Assembly (NCBI RefSeq): GCF_900113245.1
Contig: NZ_FOOQ01000006.1
Coordinates: 106,578-170,577 of the forward strand
Length of the DNA stretch: 64,000 nt
Source: Halopelagius inordinatus
Lineage (GTDB): Archaea > Halobacteriota > Halobacteria > Halobacteriales > Haloferacaceae
Direction: 5' to 3'
Below the pieces are notes generated by a model. It was not told the DNA's origin. It did not search any database and saw only the letters and a program-made list of their open reading frames with translations. Below, one piece after another: positions 1 to 8,212 of this stretch (position 1 is its first letter; each line of letters starts with the position of its first letter). Made by a program: the position numbers and the translations under genes.

Positions 1-29
1 GGCGATACGTCGCACGGTACCGGCCCTCG

Positions 30-728
30 TCAGTCGTTGAGGTGCGCTCTCTCGAAGCGGTCGGCGGGGAGTTTGAGTTCGTCGAGGTTCGGGAGGTGTT
101 TGACGTTGTAGACGACTTTCATCTCGTCGGTGATCGGCGCGTTGAGACACGAGAGCCGGATTCCGTCCTCTATCATCTCGGCGGGGAGGATGTGGTTCGA
201 CGACATCTCCATCTCGCCTTCTACCACCGCGACTGCGCAGTTCGCGCACGCTCCGCCCCGGCAGGCGTACGGCCACGCGAACCCGCGGGCCTCGGCCGCC
301 TCGAGAAGCGACTGCCCCGGTTCGACCAGAATCTTCCCGTAGTCCACCGGGTCGAGTCCGGACTCGGACGCCTTCTCGAACAGGTCGTCGTCTTCGAGTT
401 CCCACCCGTGGTCGTCGAGAACCTCGTAGTTGAGATACTCCACCCGCGACTCGTCGGATTCGTCCTCGGCCGCTCCGTTCTCTCGCTTCGCGACGGTCCG
501 TCCGCTTCCGTCCTCCTCGCCGCTTTCGCTGCCCTCGTATCCGTCGAGAATCTGCCTGTACGCTTCGTACACCGCCTGAAACTCTCTCGCGGATCCTCCG
601 TGGTCCGGATGGGATTCTTTCACCCGTCGCCGGTAGGCGCGTTCGATTTCCGCGTCGTCCGCATCCGAATCGATTCCTAAAACATCGAACGGGGAGTCCA
701 CATTCACAGATGGGGTCATGAGAATCAT
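30..728 (-). CDS. J-domain/[2Fe-2S] ferredoxin fusion protein
   Basis: The C-terminal ~135 residues match the halophilic plant-type ferredoxin family, a one-electron carrier. Cluster ligands C156, C161 and C164 (CRGGACANC) and C194 (RLSCLNAP) are all present, and the acidic haloarchaeal insertion (starting EYLNYEVLDD) precedes the core. Residues 12-60 form a DnaJ J domain with the HPD motif at 40-42; residues 61-95 are an acidic linker. I chose the ATG at 728 because GGGGAGGA lies just upstream; an ATG at 719 is also possible. The open frame continues further upstream, but that part is Arg/Ser-rich and unlike a haloarchaeal protein. The J domain suggests a link to Hsp70 or Fe-S delivery (inference). 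Confidence 0.9.
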   Translation of the reverse strand: MILMTPSVNVDSPFDVLGIDSDADDAEIERAYRRRVKESHPDHGGSAREFQAVYEAYRQILDGYEGSESGEEDGSGRTVAKRENGAAEDESDESRVEYLNYEVLDDHGWELEDDDLFEKASESGLDPVDYGKILVEPGQSLLEAAEARGFAWPYACRGGACANCAVAVVEGEMEMSSNHILPAEMIEDGIRLSCLNAPITDEMKVVYNVKHLPNLDELKLPADRFERAHLND

Positions 729-1063
729 AAATCCTCCCCTCCCCGACCGATTCCGACGAGTCCCGCCCGGTACTCTCCCCTTCTGCACCCCTCGTTCAGA
801 GTGAAAACCCGACGGAAGCCGCGCACGTGACGGGCGGCGACTTGCTCGCGGTGAAACGGAGCGAGAGACGGGTAGAGAGTCGCTTCCGCCCGGCAAACTC
901 GCAGCGACGACCGGGCTCTACTCTTCTCGGACCGAGTTTACACCCTGAACGGGGGGTGTCCGGGGGGTTCCGTTGCGGCCCGGTTTCGCGCCGCGGTTCG
1001 AAGACGCAGGACGCCTCCGGGAGTTCGGCCGAACGACCGCGAGAACGGTCGGACGGGTGAGCG
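729..1063. other. Intergenic, no gene seen
   Basis: This gap lies between the 3' end of the DoxX-type gene and the start of the ferredoxin fusion. Open frames here are Arg/Ser-rich shadows. The only functional signal I see is the GGGGAGGA ribosome-binding site next to the ferredoxin start. Confidence 0.5.
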
Positions 1064-1459
1064 TTACGCCCGCGCTTCTCGCAGGAGGACGAGCGCAGCG
1101 CCGAAAAGAGAGAGGTTCTTCATGAACGCTATCTTCTGGGAACTGCGCTCTTCCTCGTCGGCGTTCCAGTAGTCGTGCATCACCGGCGTGACGCCCGCGA
1201 GGAACGTCGCCACCGCGCCCGCAGAGAGCGTCGGGAGTCGCCAGAGGGCGATGCCCAAACTCCCGAGTCCGAGCATCCCCCCGGTGAACGGAACCATCGT
1301 CTCGGCGTTCGGCACGCCCTTGGACTCGGCGTACGCGATTTGCCCCTCCAGATTGCGGAACGTGTCGGCGGCGAGAGCGCCCACTCCGACCGCGAACAAC
1401 AGACGGCCGACTGCGGACGGCGCACCGGTTCCCTCTCCCTTCGTCGTATCGCTTGCCAT
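1064..1459 (-). CDS. DoxX-type small membrane protein
   Basis: This 131-residue protein has about four hydrophobic segments (roughly 18-34, 57-73, 78-95 and 113-128) and the pattern of the DoxX/SURF4-like family: Gly-rich first helix, then the GGMLGLGSLGIAL segment. Members are small integral membrane proteins, some tied to quinone or thiol redox; no precise role can be read here. It starts with ATG and ends with a short charged tail. It lies 48 bases downstream of the HTH-10 regulator on the same strand, so the regulator may affect it. Confidence 0.75.
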   Translation of the reverse strand: MASDTTKGEGTGAPSAVGRLLFAVGVGALAADTFRNLEGQIAYAESKGVPNAETMVPFTGGMLGLGSLGIALWRLPTLSAGAVATFLAGVTPVMHDYWNADEEERSSQKIAFMKNLSLFGAALVLLREARA

Positions 1460-1507
1460 GCTATCGCGTATCGTGCGGGGTTCGCTTGAATCCTGCGGGT
1501 CCGCCGG

Positions 1508-2257
1508 TTACAGCGACGATTCGACGAACCGCCGGACGATGAGGTCCTCTGCGGTTCTCAGACGGTACTGAACGGTCGAACGGGGGGCGTCCAGCAGTTC
1601 GGCGATGTCGGCGACGGTCACCTCTCTCGGACGGGCGTAGTAGCCGCGTTCAACGGCCGTCTCCAACGTCTCCCAGTGGGCGGGCGACAGTTCGGCGGCG
1701 ACCTGCGATTCGGCGTCCCAGTTGCCCGCACGGCCGAGGTGCGACACCGTGAGGTGGAGTCCCGCACGCAACCGGTCTTCGATGGCCGAGTACATCTCGC
1801 CGATCGGTTGGTCGCCGGGGTAGAGAACTCGCCACCGGTACTCCCGTCCGGCGCGCCGCGACTCGAAGACGACGCCGTCGCCGACGTGGTCGACGACGTG
1901 GTGCGGAATCGAGTGACAGCGATGGACCTCCTCGCGGTACGTGTACACCGTCCGCGAGTTGGCCTTCCGGTCGAGGACGTGGTACTCGCGGTGCGTGTGA
2001 CAGTTCGGCGCGTCGAGACACTCGTTGCACCGCGACTCGTCGAGGAATATCTCGTCGAACCGGTCGAGTGCCTCGCCGGGCCCTCGCACGTGGTCGATGC
2101 GCCACATCGTGCGTTCGGTCGAGGTACAGACCGACGACCGCATCGTCAGCGTCGGATACTCGGAGAAGAGGTCCATCAGGTCGTCGCTCCCCTCCTCGAA
2201 GTGGACGACGAACTCGAACTCTCGCATCCGACTCTGGGGTTGGTTTTCGGGCGGCAT
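1508..2257 (-). CDS. HTH-10 (bacterio-opsin activator-type) transcriptional regulator
   Basis: The 249-residue protein has the layout of haloarchaeal HTH-10 regulators. An N-terminal ~180-residue ligand or sensor region carries Cys/His clusters (ESRCNECLDAPNCHTH). A C-terminal helix-turn-helix follows at about 205-245 (TVADIAELLDAPRSTVQYRL). The Cys/His cluster could bind metal (inference). A TATA-like CTTTTTACC (2296-2304, minus strand) sits ~40 bases before the ATG, and a perfect palindrome lies further upstream at 2341-2354. The target is unknown; the adjacent membrane gene is one candidate. Confidence 0.85.
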   Translation of the reverse strand: MPPENQPQSRMREFEFVVHFEEGSDDLMDLFSEYPTLTMRSSVCTSTERTMWRIDHVRGPGEALDRFDEIFLDESRCNECLDAPNCHTHREYHVLDRKANSRTVYTYREEVHRCHSIPHHVVDHVGDGVVFESRRAGREYRWRVLYPGDQPIGEMYSAIEDRLRAGLHLTVSHLGRAGNWDAESQVAAELSPAHWETLETAVERGYYARPREVTVADIAELLDAPRSTVQYRLRTAEDLIVRRFVESSL

Positions 2258-2340
2258 CTGGCTTCTGCTAACTCCGGGAACGAACCGTACCGGGGTAAAA
2301 AGAGCGCTTCTGACGTTTCGTACCGCCTCCGAAACTAAAC

Positions 2341-2354
2341 TTGTCTATAGACAA
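2341..2354. promoter_or_regulatory. 14-bp perfect palindrome (candidate operator)
   Basis: TTGTCTATAGACAA is its own reverse complement. It lies in the 300-base gap between the HTH-10 gene (minus) and the RidA gene (plus), about 85 bases upstream of the HTH-10 start. A related half-site (TGACAAG) follows at about 2360. The rest of the gap holds no credible gene. Confidence 0.4.
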
Positions 2355-2557
2355 AGTCACTGACAAGCCCCCGACTCCCGTACGGAGAGACGGACGGACC
2401 GCGACTCTCTCGGCCGCCGGTCGACGGGTCTGCGGTCTCCGGCCGTCCGCCGGCGGGCGATGCGTCGTCCGCGTCGTCTCTGGCGTCGGTAGCGGGGGCA
2501 CTGGCTCTCGCGAACGACGAACGACCGACGACCGACGGACACTCGAACACTCATCCC

Positions 2558-2935
2558 ATGCACGACAACGTAACCCGACACGAAAGCGATAGGCTGAACG
2601 CCCTCGGCGGATACGGCGTCCAAAAACGCGGACTCCAACTCGTCTTCTTCGACGGACAGACGCCGGACGAACGAACGGCGCTGAAACGCGGCGTGAAAGA
2701 ACAGACGGCGGCGGCCCTCGAACGCGTCACGACGGTCGCCGCCGAGTCCGACGTCGGCACCGACGACATCATGCGAACCACCGTCTACCTCACGGAGATG
2801 GACCGACTGCCGGAGGTCCGGTCGGCGTACGACGACTTCTTCGACGGGCGGCGGCCGTCGATGACCGTCGTCGGCGTCGACGCACTCCCGAACGACGCCG
2901 CCGTCCAAATCGAAGCGACGGGAGTGGACAGGTGA
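2558..2935 (+). CDS. RidA/YjgF family protein
   Basis: This 125-residue protein has the length and fold pattern of the RidA (YER057c/UK114) family, whose enzymes hydrolyse reactive enamine/imine intermediates made by PLP enzymes. The segment DDIMRTTVYLTEMDRLPEV and the following YDDFF and RPSMTVVGVDALPN motifs are characteristic. The catalytic Arg of true RidA is expected just after the Pro-containing segment; here ALPNDAAVQIEATG lacks an obvious RidA-type Arg, so it may be a deaminase-inactive subgroup. It starts at an ATG and stands alone, followed by a 650-base gap. Confidence 0.88.
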   Translation: MHDNVTRHESDRLNALGGYGVQKRGLQLVFFDGQTPDERTALKRGVKEQTAAALERVTTVAAESDVGTDDIMRTTVYLTEMDRLPEVRSAYDDFFDGRRPSMTVVGVDALPNDAAVQIEATGVDR

Positions 2936-3584
2936 GCGAAAGCGACGACTCGAACACCGACGCGCCGTAATTACAACTACTTCTAATAACTCATCCGAGC
3001 GCCAGTCGGCGGGTCGATGCGTCGAACGTCCGCAAGCGCGTCTCGGTACCACACCTCCCGGTACCGAGAGAACCGACGACCCGTCCACGGCGACTACCAT
3101 CCGGCGACGACGCGTCTCGAATCCGAGCGTTTCGCGGACGGAAGTCGAACGTTCGGTATCGACCCCACGTCCGACGCGAGTTCCGCACACCGCGTCTCCT
3201 GTACTCGCTCTGCGGCGCGTCTATCGCGGACGAATCCCGCCCCGCGCCCCTCGCGTGTAGATACCGACGACCGGTCGGGTCGGCCGATCGGCGGTCCTCC
3301 GACGGCGACGTCATCGAGTCGTCGCCGAATGTGGGCTTCCACGGTCAGTTCGGGGTTCAACTCGAGGGAGACGCGACTCTTCGACCGGTGGCGAACTGCG
3401 GCCTCCTCGGGGAGAGGACGACGGATTTCCGTGCGTTCTCACTCGGCCCGCGATCTGTCTCGATGCGGATATAAAAAATTGCACACAGCGGCCGGTCGAA
3501 TATCGCGGCGTCGGGGGGACTCGACGAGTCGGCGGGTGACGATAGCGCGCGGATTTATGTGCGGCGACCGAAGACGTTCGAACC
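2936..3584. other. 649-base intergenic region
   Basis: No open frame here resembles a real protein; the candidates are Arg/Ser/Thr-rich shadows. An AT-rich stretch at about 2966-2992 could end the RidA transcript. A strong TATA-like ATATAAAAAATT at about 3469-3482 has no gene at the right distance on either strand. A second box (ATTTATG, 3553-3559) is correctly placed 26-32 bases before the SMP-30 start. Confidence 0.5.
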
Positions 3585-4442
3585 ATGTCATGGCAGTTCG
3601 AGCGGGTTTCCGGTCCGCGGGAGGCCACGGAGGGTCCAATCTGGACGGACTCGGTGGTCAGGTTCACCGAGATACGCGAGAATCAGGTCCTCGAATACGA
3701 CCCCGAGACCGGTGCAACGCGCGTCTACGTCGAAGAGACGGCGGGAGCGGTCGGCCTCCACGGGGGACGCGACGGAAGGCTCTACGCCTGCGAGGCCGAG
3801 AAGCACCGAATCGCGGCGCTCTCGCCGGACGAACCGACGACTGTGGTCGTCGACGAGTTCGAGGGGACGCCGCTCAACGGACCGAACGACCTGGAGATAG
3901 ATTCCGAGGGGAACGTCTGGTTCACGGACCCGGACGACATGGACCGCGGCGAACTCGGTCACACGTCGGTCTACCGGGCCGAACGGACGGGTTCGGGGTG
4001 GGACCTCGTCCACCTGACCGACGGGATGGACCGACCGAACGGCATCCTTCTCTCGCCCGACGAATCGAGACTCTACGTCGCAGAGTGCACGTACGAACCG
4101 GACCGAGACTGCGACCTGCGGGCGTACGAGGTTCTCGCGGACGGATCACTCGGCGAGTACGAGGTACTGCACGACTTCGGCGACCACCGCGGTATCGACG
4201 GGATGACGCTCACGGACGAGGGGGACATCGTCGCCTGTGCCGGATGGGAGGAGAGCGGACCCGGTCCGTCGGTCTACGTTTTCTCGCCTTCCGGGGCGGT
4301 TCTCGCGCGTCACCCGTTTCCCGAGAACCGACCGACGAACTGCGCGTTCGGCGGGCCCGACCGCTCTACTCTCTACGCGGCCGACCTGACTGGGAGTCTC
4401 CACCGCGCGGAGACCGATCTGACGGGGTTCGACCGGTTCTGA
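3585..4442 (+). CDS. SMP-30/gluconolactonase-family lactonase
   Basis: A six-bladed beta-propeller of 285 residues. The SMP-30 metal ligands are visible: E16 (EGPIW), N101 (LNGPND), N152 (RPNGI) and D205 (GIDGMTL). Such enzymes open sugar lactones to aldonic acids. It stands first in the carbohydrate locus and could hydrolyse a lactone made by uronate dehydrogenase or by a deoxy-sugar dehydrogenase; which one is inference. The TATA-like box at 3553-3559 ends 25 bases before the ATG, so the mRNA is probably leaderless. Confidence 0.88.
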   Translation: MSWQFERVSGPREATEGPIWTDSVVRFTEIRENQVLEYDPETGATRVYVEETAGAVGLHGGRDGRLYACEAEKHRIAALSPDEPTTVVVDEFEGTPLNGPNDLEIDSEGNVWFTDPDDMDRGELGHTSVYRAERTGSGWDLVHLTDGMDRPNGILLSPDESRLYVAECTYEPDRDCDLRAYEVLADGSLGEYEVLHDFGDHRGIDGMTLTDEGDIVACAGWEESGPGPSVYVFSPSGAVLARHPFPENRPTNCAFGGPDRSTLYAADLTGSLHRAETDLTGFDRF

Positions 4443-4519
4443 GACGGCGCGAAAAGACAGACCGGATTCTGAGCGATGCGACTGGCCCGGACGGCGTTCG
4501 GCCCGTTCCGTTCGCTCGA

Positions 4520-4927
4520 TTACTGGAACGCGTCGAGTCCGGCTTTCGATATCTCCATGTCTTCCGAGACGTCCGCACCGCTTGCGCCGATCGCACCGAC
4601 CACGTCGCCGTCGCGTTCGACGGGGAACCCGCCGCCGAAGACGACGACGCGTCCGTTGTCGGTGGTGTTGAGACCGTACACGTCGCCGCCGGGTTCGGCT
4701 CCCTCTTTCAGGTCGTGCGTCGGTTTCTTCACCGCCGCGGCGGTGTACGCCTTGTTCTGTGCGATGTTGGCGGCGACGAGTTTCGCGCCGTCCATCCGGC
4801 GGAACGCGAGGAGGTTGCCCTCGCTGTTGGTCACCGCGAGGTTCATCTTCAGATCCATCTCTTCTGCTTTCGACTCCGCCGCGTCGAGCATCGACTTGGC
4901 CTCTGCTAACGTGACTTCGTTCACCAT
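4520..4927 (-). CDS. GlcG/HbpS family protein
   Basis: This 135-residue protein matches the GlcG/HbpS family (extracellular or cytosolic haem-binding and uncharacterised proteins often next to glycolate or diol genes). Diagnostic segments are LAVTNSEGNLLAFRRMDGA, a central TAAAVKKPTH and the C-terminal GGGFPVERDGDVVGAIGASG. I start it at the ATG at 4927 (MVNEVTLAEAK), which follows GGTGAG; an alternative start nine codons upstream is less like the family. No signal peptide, so probably cytoplasmic. Its job in the sugar locus is unknown. Confidence 0.85.
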   Translation of the reverse strand: MVNEVTLAEAKSMLDAAESKAEEMDLKMNLAVTNSEGNLLAFRRMDGAKLVAANIAQNKAYTAAAVKKPTHDLKEGAEPGGDVYGLNTTDNGRVVVFGGGFPVERDGDVVGAIGASGADVSEDMEISKAGLDAFQ

Positions 4928-5047
4928 CGATCGTATCTCACCGTAGCGCGGCAAAAAACCACCGCTCCGCCGGACGTCGCCTCCGGTGCGGACGACTGTC
5001 CGTCGTTGGCCGTCGGCGGTCCATCGGAGTGGGTCGGTGTTCGGCCC

Positions 5048-6661
5048 TCAAAGCGAGGGCGCGTTGCCCGACTTCTCGAAGGAGTCCACGTCGCCGGGGT
5101 CCTCGGCGTCGAGCAGGTCGTTGTTCGTCAGGAGGCGTTCGTCGTCGGTGTCTTCGAGGGCGAGAAAGGTCGCCGTTCCCTCTGCGGCGCGCGAGTCGCG
5201 GACGGTGATGTCGCGGGTGTCCGAGAGTCGGATGGCCGCGTCGTCGCCGCCTCGGTGGGCCTGCCTGCCGACGAATCCGTCCACGAGCAACCCATCGACG
5301 TTCGAACAGGCCAGTCCGTTCCGGTAGTAGTCGGGCAACTCCTCGTCGGCCCACGCGAGTTCCACGTCGCGAACCGCGACGTTGCGGGCGTTCTCGACGT
5401 GGACGCCCGCGATGTCGCTCTCGAAGATGGGCGGTATCACGGACGTGGGCTGTAGGTCGAAGTTCCCGCCCACCAACTCGGCGTTCTCGCTTCCCGTGAG
5501 TTCGATACGCACGTCGTCGAACGTCACGTTCTCTATCTCGGAGCCTTCGGCCCCGTAGACGAGTGCGCCGTTCTCGCTTCTGGCGACGACGTTCTCGAAT
5601 CGGACGTTCCGAACCGCGCCGAGGTCGGTGTCCTCGTCGCGGGGGACCGAGGAGACGTGAATCGGTTCGCCTTTCCCCCACCACGGGCCGGGGAGCATGT
5701 TCGAGTCGATGACGATGTCGGTGAAAAGCACGTTCTCCAGGTCGCCCTCGTCGCGGTGTTGAATGCCGAGTCCGCGGTTCGACTCCTGAATCACAATGTT
5801 CTGGAACGTGCAGTCGCGGATGGTGTCGTCGGTTCCGGAGCCGAACTTGATGGCGCAGGCGCTAGAGGAGAGCGTGCAGTTCGTGACGGTGACGCCCTCA
5901 CAGGTCGTCTCCACGTCGGGCCGCGCGCCGAACGTGATGCTGTCGTCGCACGAACGGATGGTGCAGTCGGAGATGTGGACGTTCCGACTGTCGCCGATGT
6001 GGATGCCGTCGCAGTTCGGGATGAGCATGTGGTTGAGGATGTCCACGCCGAGTACGTCCACCTCCTCTGACCCGTGCAGACTCAGCGTCCACGCGGGCAT
6101 GTCTCGAAGCGTCACGTCGCGGACGGTGACGTCCGTACAGTGGTTGAACCGGAACATCGGCCCCGGCCTGAAGTCGGGTTTCGCGACGGGCCACCCGTCG
6201 GTGCCGTCGCTTCGGGCGAGATATCGCTGTCCCTGTCGCGCCTCGTGCGGGCCGTTCGAGACGAGGGGGTGACTCGTGCTCTCGTTCGAGTGACCTTGAA
6301 TCGGCGTGTCCATCCGCATGAACTCCGTGCCGCGCCCGTCGAACTCGCCGTCGCCGGAGATGGTGACGTTCTCTGCGCCCTCCGCGAGGAGGAACACTCG
6401 CTCGTTGTCGGGACCGATGTACTTCGAGGTGAACGCGGACTCGTCCATCGCCGGATACACCACCGCACCGGCCTCCAAGTGAAGCGTCACGTCGCTTCTG
6501 AGGTGAATCGTCCCCGTCGTGTACTCACCGCTCGGGACGACGACGGTTCCGCCTCCGGCGTCCGCGCAGGCGTCTATCGCGCCTCGGAACGCATCCGTGT
6601 GAAGGCCGTCGTCGGGTTCGCCGTACTCTGTAACGTCGTACGCACTCGCTGCGGGCGCCAT
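5048..6661 (-). CDS. GH28-family polygalacturonase-like glycosidase
   Basis: This 537-residue right-handed beta-helix protein belongs to glycoside hydrolase family 28, which cuts galacturonan. It begins with the usual VTEYG(x)PDDG segment (residues 8-17). The acidic active-site region is NCDGIHIG followed by SCDDSITFG, giving the family's N-x-D and D-D; the family's G-H-G and R-I-K motifs are not evident, so substrate or mechanism may differ. No signal peptide, suggesting cytoplasmic action on imported oligomers. The ATG at 6661 is chosen; the frame remains open much further upstream but that reads through the sulfatase. Divergent to the sulfatase over a 57-base promoter. Confidence 0.87.
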   Translation of the reverse strand: MAPAASAYDVTEYGEPDDGLHTDAFRGAIDACADAGGGTVVVPSGEYTTGTIHLRSDVTLHLEAGAVVYPAMDESAFTSKYIGPDNERVFLLAEGAENVTISGDGEFDGRGTEFMRMDTPIQGHSNESTSHPLVSNGPHEARQGQRYLARSDGTDGWPVAKPDFRPGPMFRFNHCTDVTVRDVTLRDMPAWTLSLHGSEEVDVLGVDILNHMLIPNCDGIHIGDSRNVHISDCTIRSCDDSITFGARPDVETTCEGVTVTNCTLSSSACAIKFGSGTDDTIRDCTFQNIVIQESNRGLGIQHRDEGDLENVLFTDIVIDSNMLPGPWWGKGEPIHVSSVPRDEDTDLGAVRNVRFENVVARSENGALVYGAEGSEIENVTFDDVRIELTGSENAELVGGNFDLQPTSVIPPIFESDIAGVHVENARNVAVRDVELAWADEELPDYYRNGLACSNVDGLLVDGFVGRQAHRGGDDAAIRLSDTRDITVRDSRAAEGTATFLALEDTDDERLLTNNDLLDAEDPGDVDSFEKSGNAPSL

Positions 6662-6688
6662 GTACTCGTTGACACACTCGGACGTGTC

Positions 6689-6698
6689 TTTATAATAT
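6689..6698. promoter_or_regulatory. Shared bidirectional TATA box
   Basis: TTTATAATAT lies in the 57-base gap between the GH28 start (6661, minus) and the sulfatase start (6719, plus). Its centre is about 25 bases from the sulfatase ATG and about 33 from the GH28 ATG, so one near-symmetric box could serve both. A GACAC/GTGTC inverted repeat (6671-6675 and 6684-6688) abuts it. Confidence 0.5.
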
Positions 6699-6718
6699 CG
6701 GTGATCGAACTGATTCGG

Positions 6719-8140
6719 ATGCCCGCCACCAAGCCGAACGTCCTCTTCGTGATGACGGACCAGCAGCGATGCGACACCGTCCGCGCGTTGGGGAACGCGC
6801 GAATCCACACGCCGAACATCGACCGTCTGGTCGAACGCGGCGTCTCCTTCACCAACGCCTACTCGCCGGACCCCATCTGCATCCCCGCAAGACACACCGT
6901 CCGGACGGGGTGTGAGGCGACGACGACGGGGTTCCTCGGAAACGAAAAGCGAGACGCGAGCCACCTCGAAGACCGGTGCGGTCCGTTTCTCGCCCGGGCG
7001 ATGCGCGAACGGGGCTACCGGACGTTCCTCGTCGGGAAGTACCACGCCCATCCCCGCGATATCGACTTGGGGTACGACACTCGCCTCAGCGCCGAAGCGT
7101 ACCGCGAAGACACGGGTCACGAAGTCAAGACCACCGCCCGCGAGGGCGCGATGGTCCATCTCCCCCAACAGAACCACCTCCCGCCGGAGTCGAACTACGA
7201 GGCGTGGATAACCGACAACGCCGTCGAACTCATAGGCGACGACGGGCCGTTCTTCGGCCTCGTCTCGTACGAACCGCCGCACTCGCCGTTCGCGCCGTCG
7301 CCGCCGTTCGACCGCATGTACGACCCCGACCGACTGCCCGGTCCGATCCGCGGCGACCGCGCGGTGGACCACGCCGACGAGAAGATTCCCGCGCAAAACT
7401 ACCACTTCTGGAAGGCGCGCGAGGGCGGCGTCGACGAGACGACCGTCCGGACCGTCAAGGCGCACTACTATGGACTGATTTCCGAGGTGGACCGCCGCAT
7501 CGGACGACTGTTAGACGCGGTCGAGTCCCGAGAGGACGCCGAAAACACGGTGATCTGTTTCTTCTCGGACCACGGCGAACTCCTCGGCGACCACCACGGG
7601 TGGGAGAAGTCGTCGTTCTTCGAGTCGTCCTGTCGGGTTCCGTTCCTCCTCAGTTGGCCTGCCGAGGTGCCGCAGGGGACGCGAAACGAGGAACTCGTCT
7701 CTCTGACGGACCTGTTCGGCGTCGCCACGACGGCGGCCGGAGACCCGGACCTGCGGGAAGGAACCGACCTCGTCGGGATGGTGAACGGCGACGCGGCCCC
7801 CCGAGAACGGCTGTACGGCTACCACGAGACGCCCGGACTCGCACCGAACTTCACGGCGATGGTCCGAGAGGGCGACTGGAAGTACGTGTTCATGCAGAAC
7901 GGCGGACGCGAGCAACTGTTCGACCTCTCGGACGACCCCCACGAACTGACGGACCTCTCGGACGACCGCCCGGAGACGACGGCTCACCTCCGCGAGGCGG
8001 CGGCGCGGAAACTCGACGCCGAGGGTCGAACCGACTTCGCGGAGAACGGCAGTCTTCGGCGGTACCCCTACCGACGAATCGACATGGGCCGTCTCGTCCG
8101 CGAACCGTACCCCGAATCGCCCGGCGACGTTCTCGATTGA
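6719..8140 (+). CDS. Type I sulfatase
   Basis: The 473-residue protein is an alkaline-phosphatase-fold sulfatase. The formylglycine signature C54-I-P-A-R58, followed by the family's T-G, is intact, so Cys54 would be oxidised to formylglycine. Metal-site motifs are also present: TDQQR at 13-17 and FFSDHGELLGDHHGW near residue 280. It removes sulfate esters from sugars or related metabolites. No signal peptide. It starts leaderless at the ATG at 6719, just 23 bases past the TATA box shared with GH28; this pairing suggests the polysaccharide or its side chains are sulfated (inference). Confidence 0.92.
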   Translation: MPATKPNVLFVMTDQQRCDTVRALGNARIHTPNIDRLVERGVSFTNAYSPDPICIPARHTVRTGCEATTTGFLGNEKRDASHLEDRCGPFLARAMRERGYRTFLVGKYHAHPRDIDLGYDTRLSAEAYREDTGHEVKTTAREGAMVHLPQQNHLPPESNYEAWITDNAVELIGDDGPFFGLVSYEPPHSPFAPSPPFDRMYDPDRLPGPIRGDRAVDHADEKIPAQNYHFWKAREGGVDETTVRTVKAHYYGLISEVDRRIGRLLDAVESREDAENTVICFFSDHGELLGDHHGWEKSSFFESSCRVPFLLSWPAEVPQGTRNEELVSLTDLFGVATTAAGDPDLREGTDLVGMVNGDAAPRERLYGYHETPGLAPNFTAMVREGDWKYVFMQNGGREQLFDLSDDPHELTDLSDDRPETTAHLREAAARKLDAEGRTDFAENGSLRRYPYRRIDMGRLVREPYPESPGDVLD

Positions 8141-8212
8141 CCGCGCGGTCGATCCCCTCGCCGCCCTTCCTGCGTAATTTTATTACCGCCGGTGCAGATG
8201 CTCACGCCACCG

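Noticed and set aside
3017..4909. Plus-strand frame of ~630 codons
   Set aside because: Arg/Ser-rich shadow of SMP-30 and neighbours with no family features; typical of high-GC DNA.
5048..7465. Very long minus-strand frame extending the GH28 gene upstream by ~268 codons
   Set aside because: The extension lies fully over the sulfatase gene on the other strand and its sequence (Val/Arg-rich) is a shadow; the family N-terminus begins at 6661.
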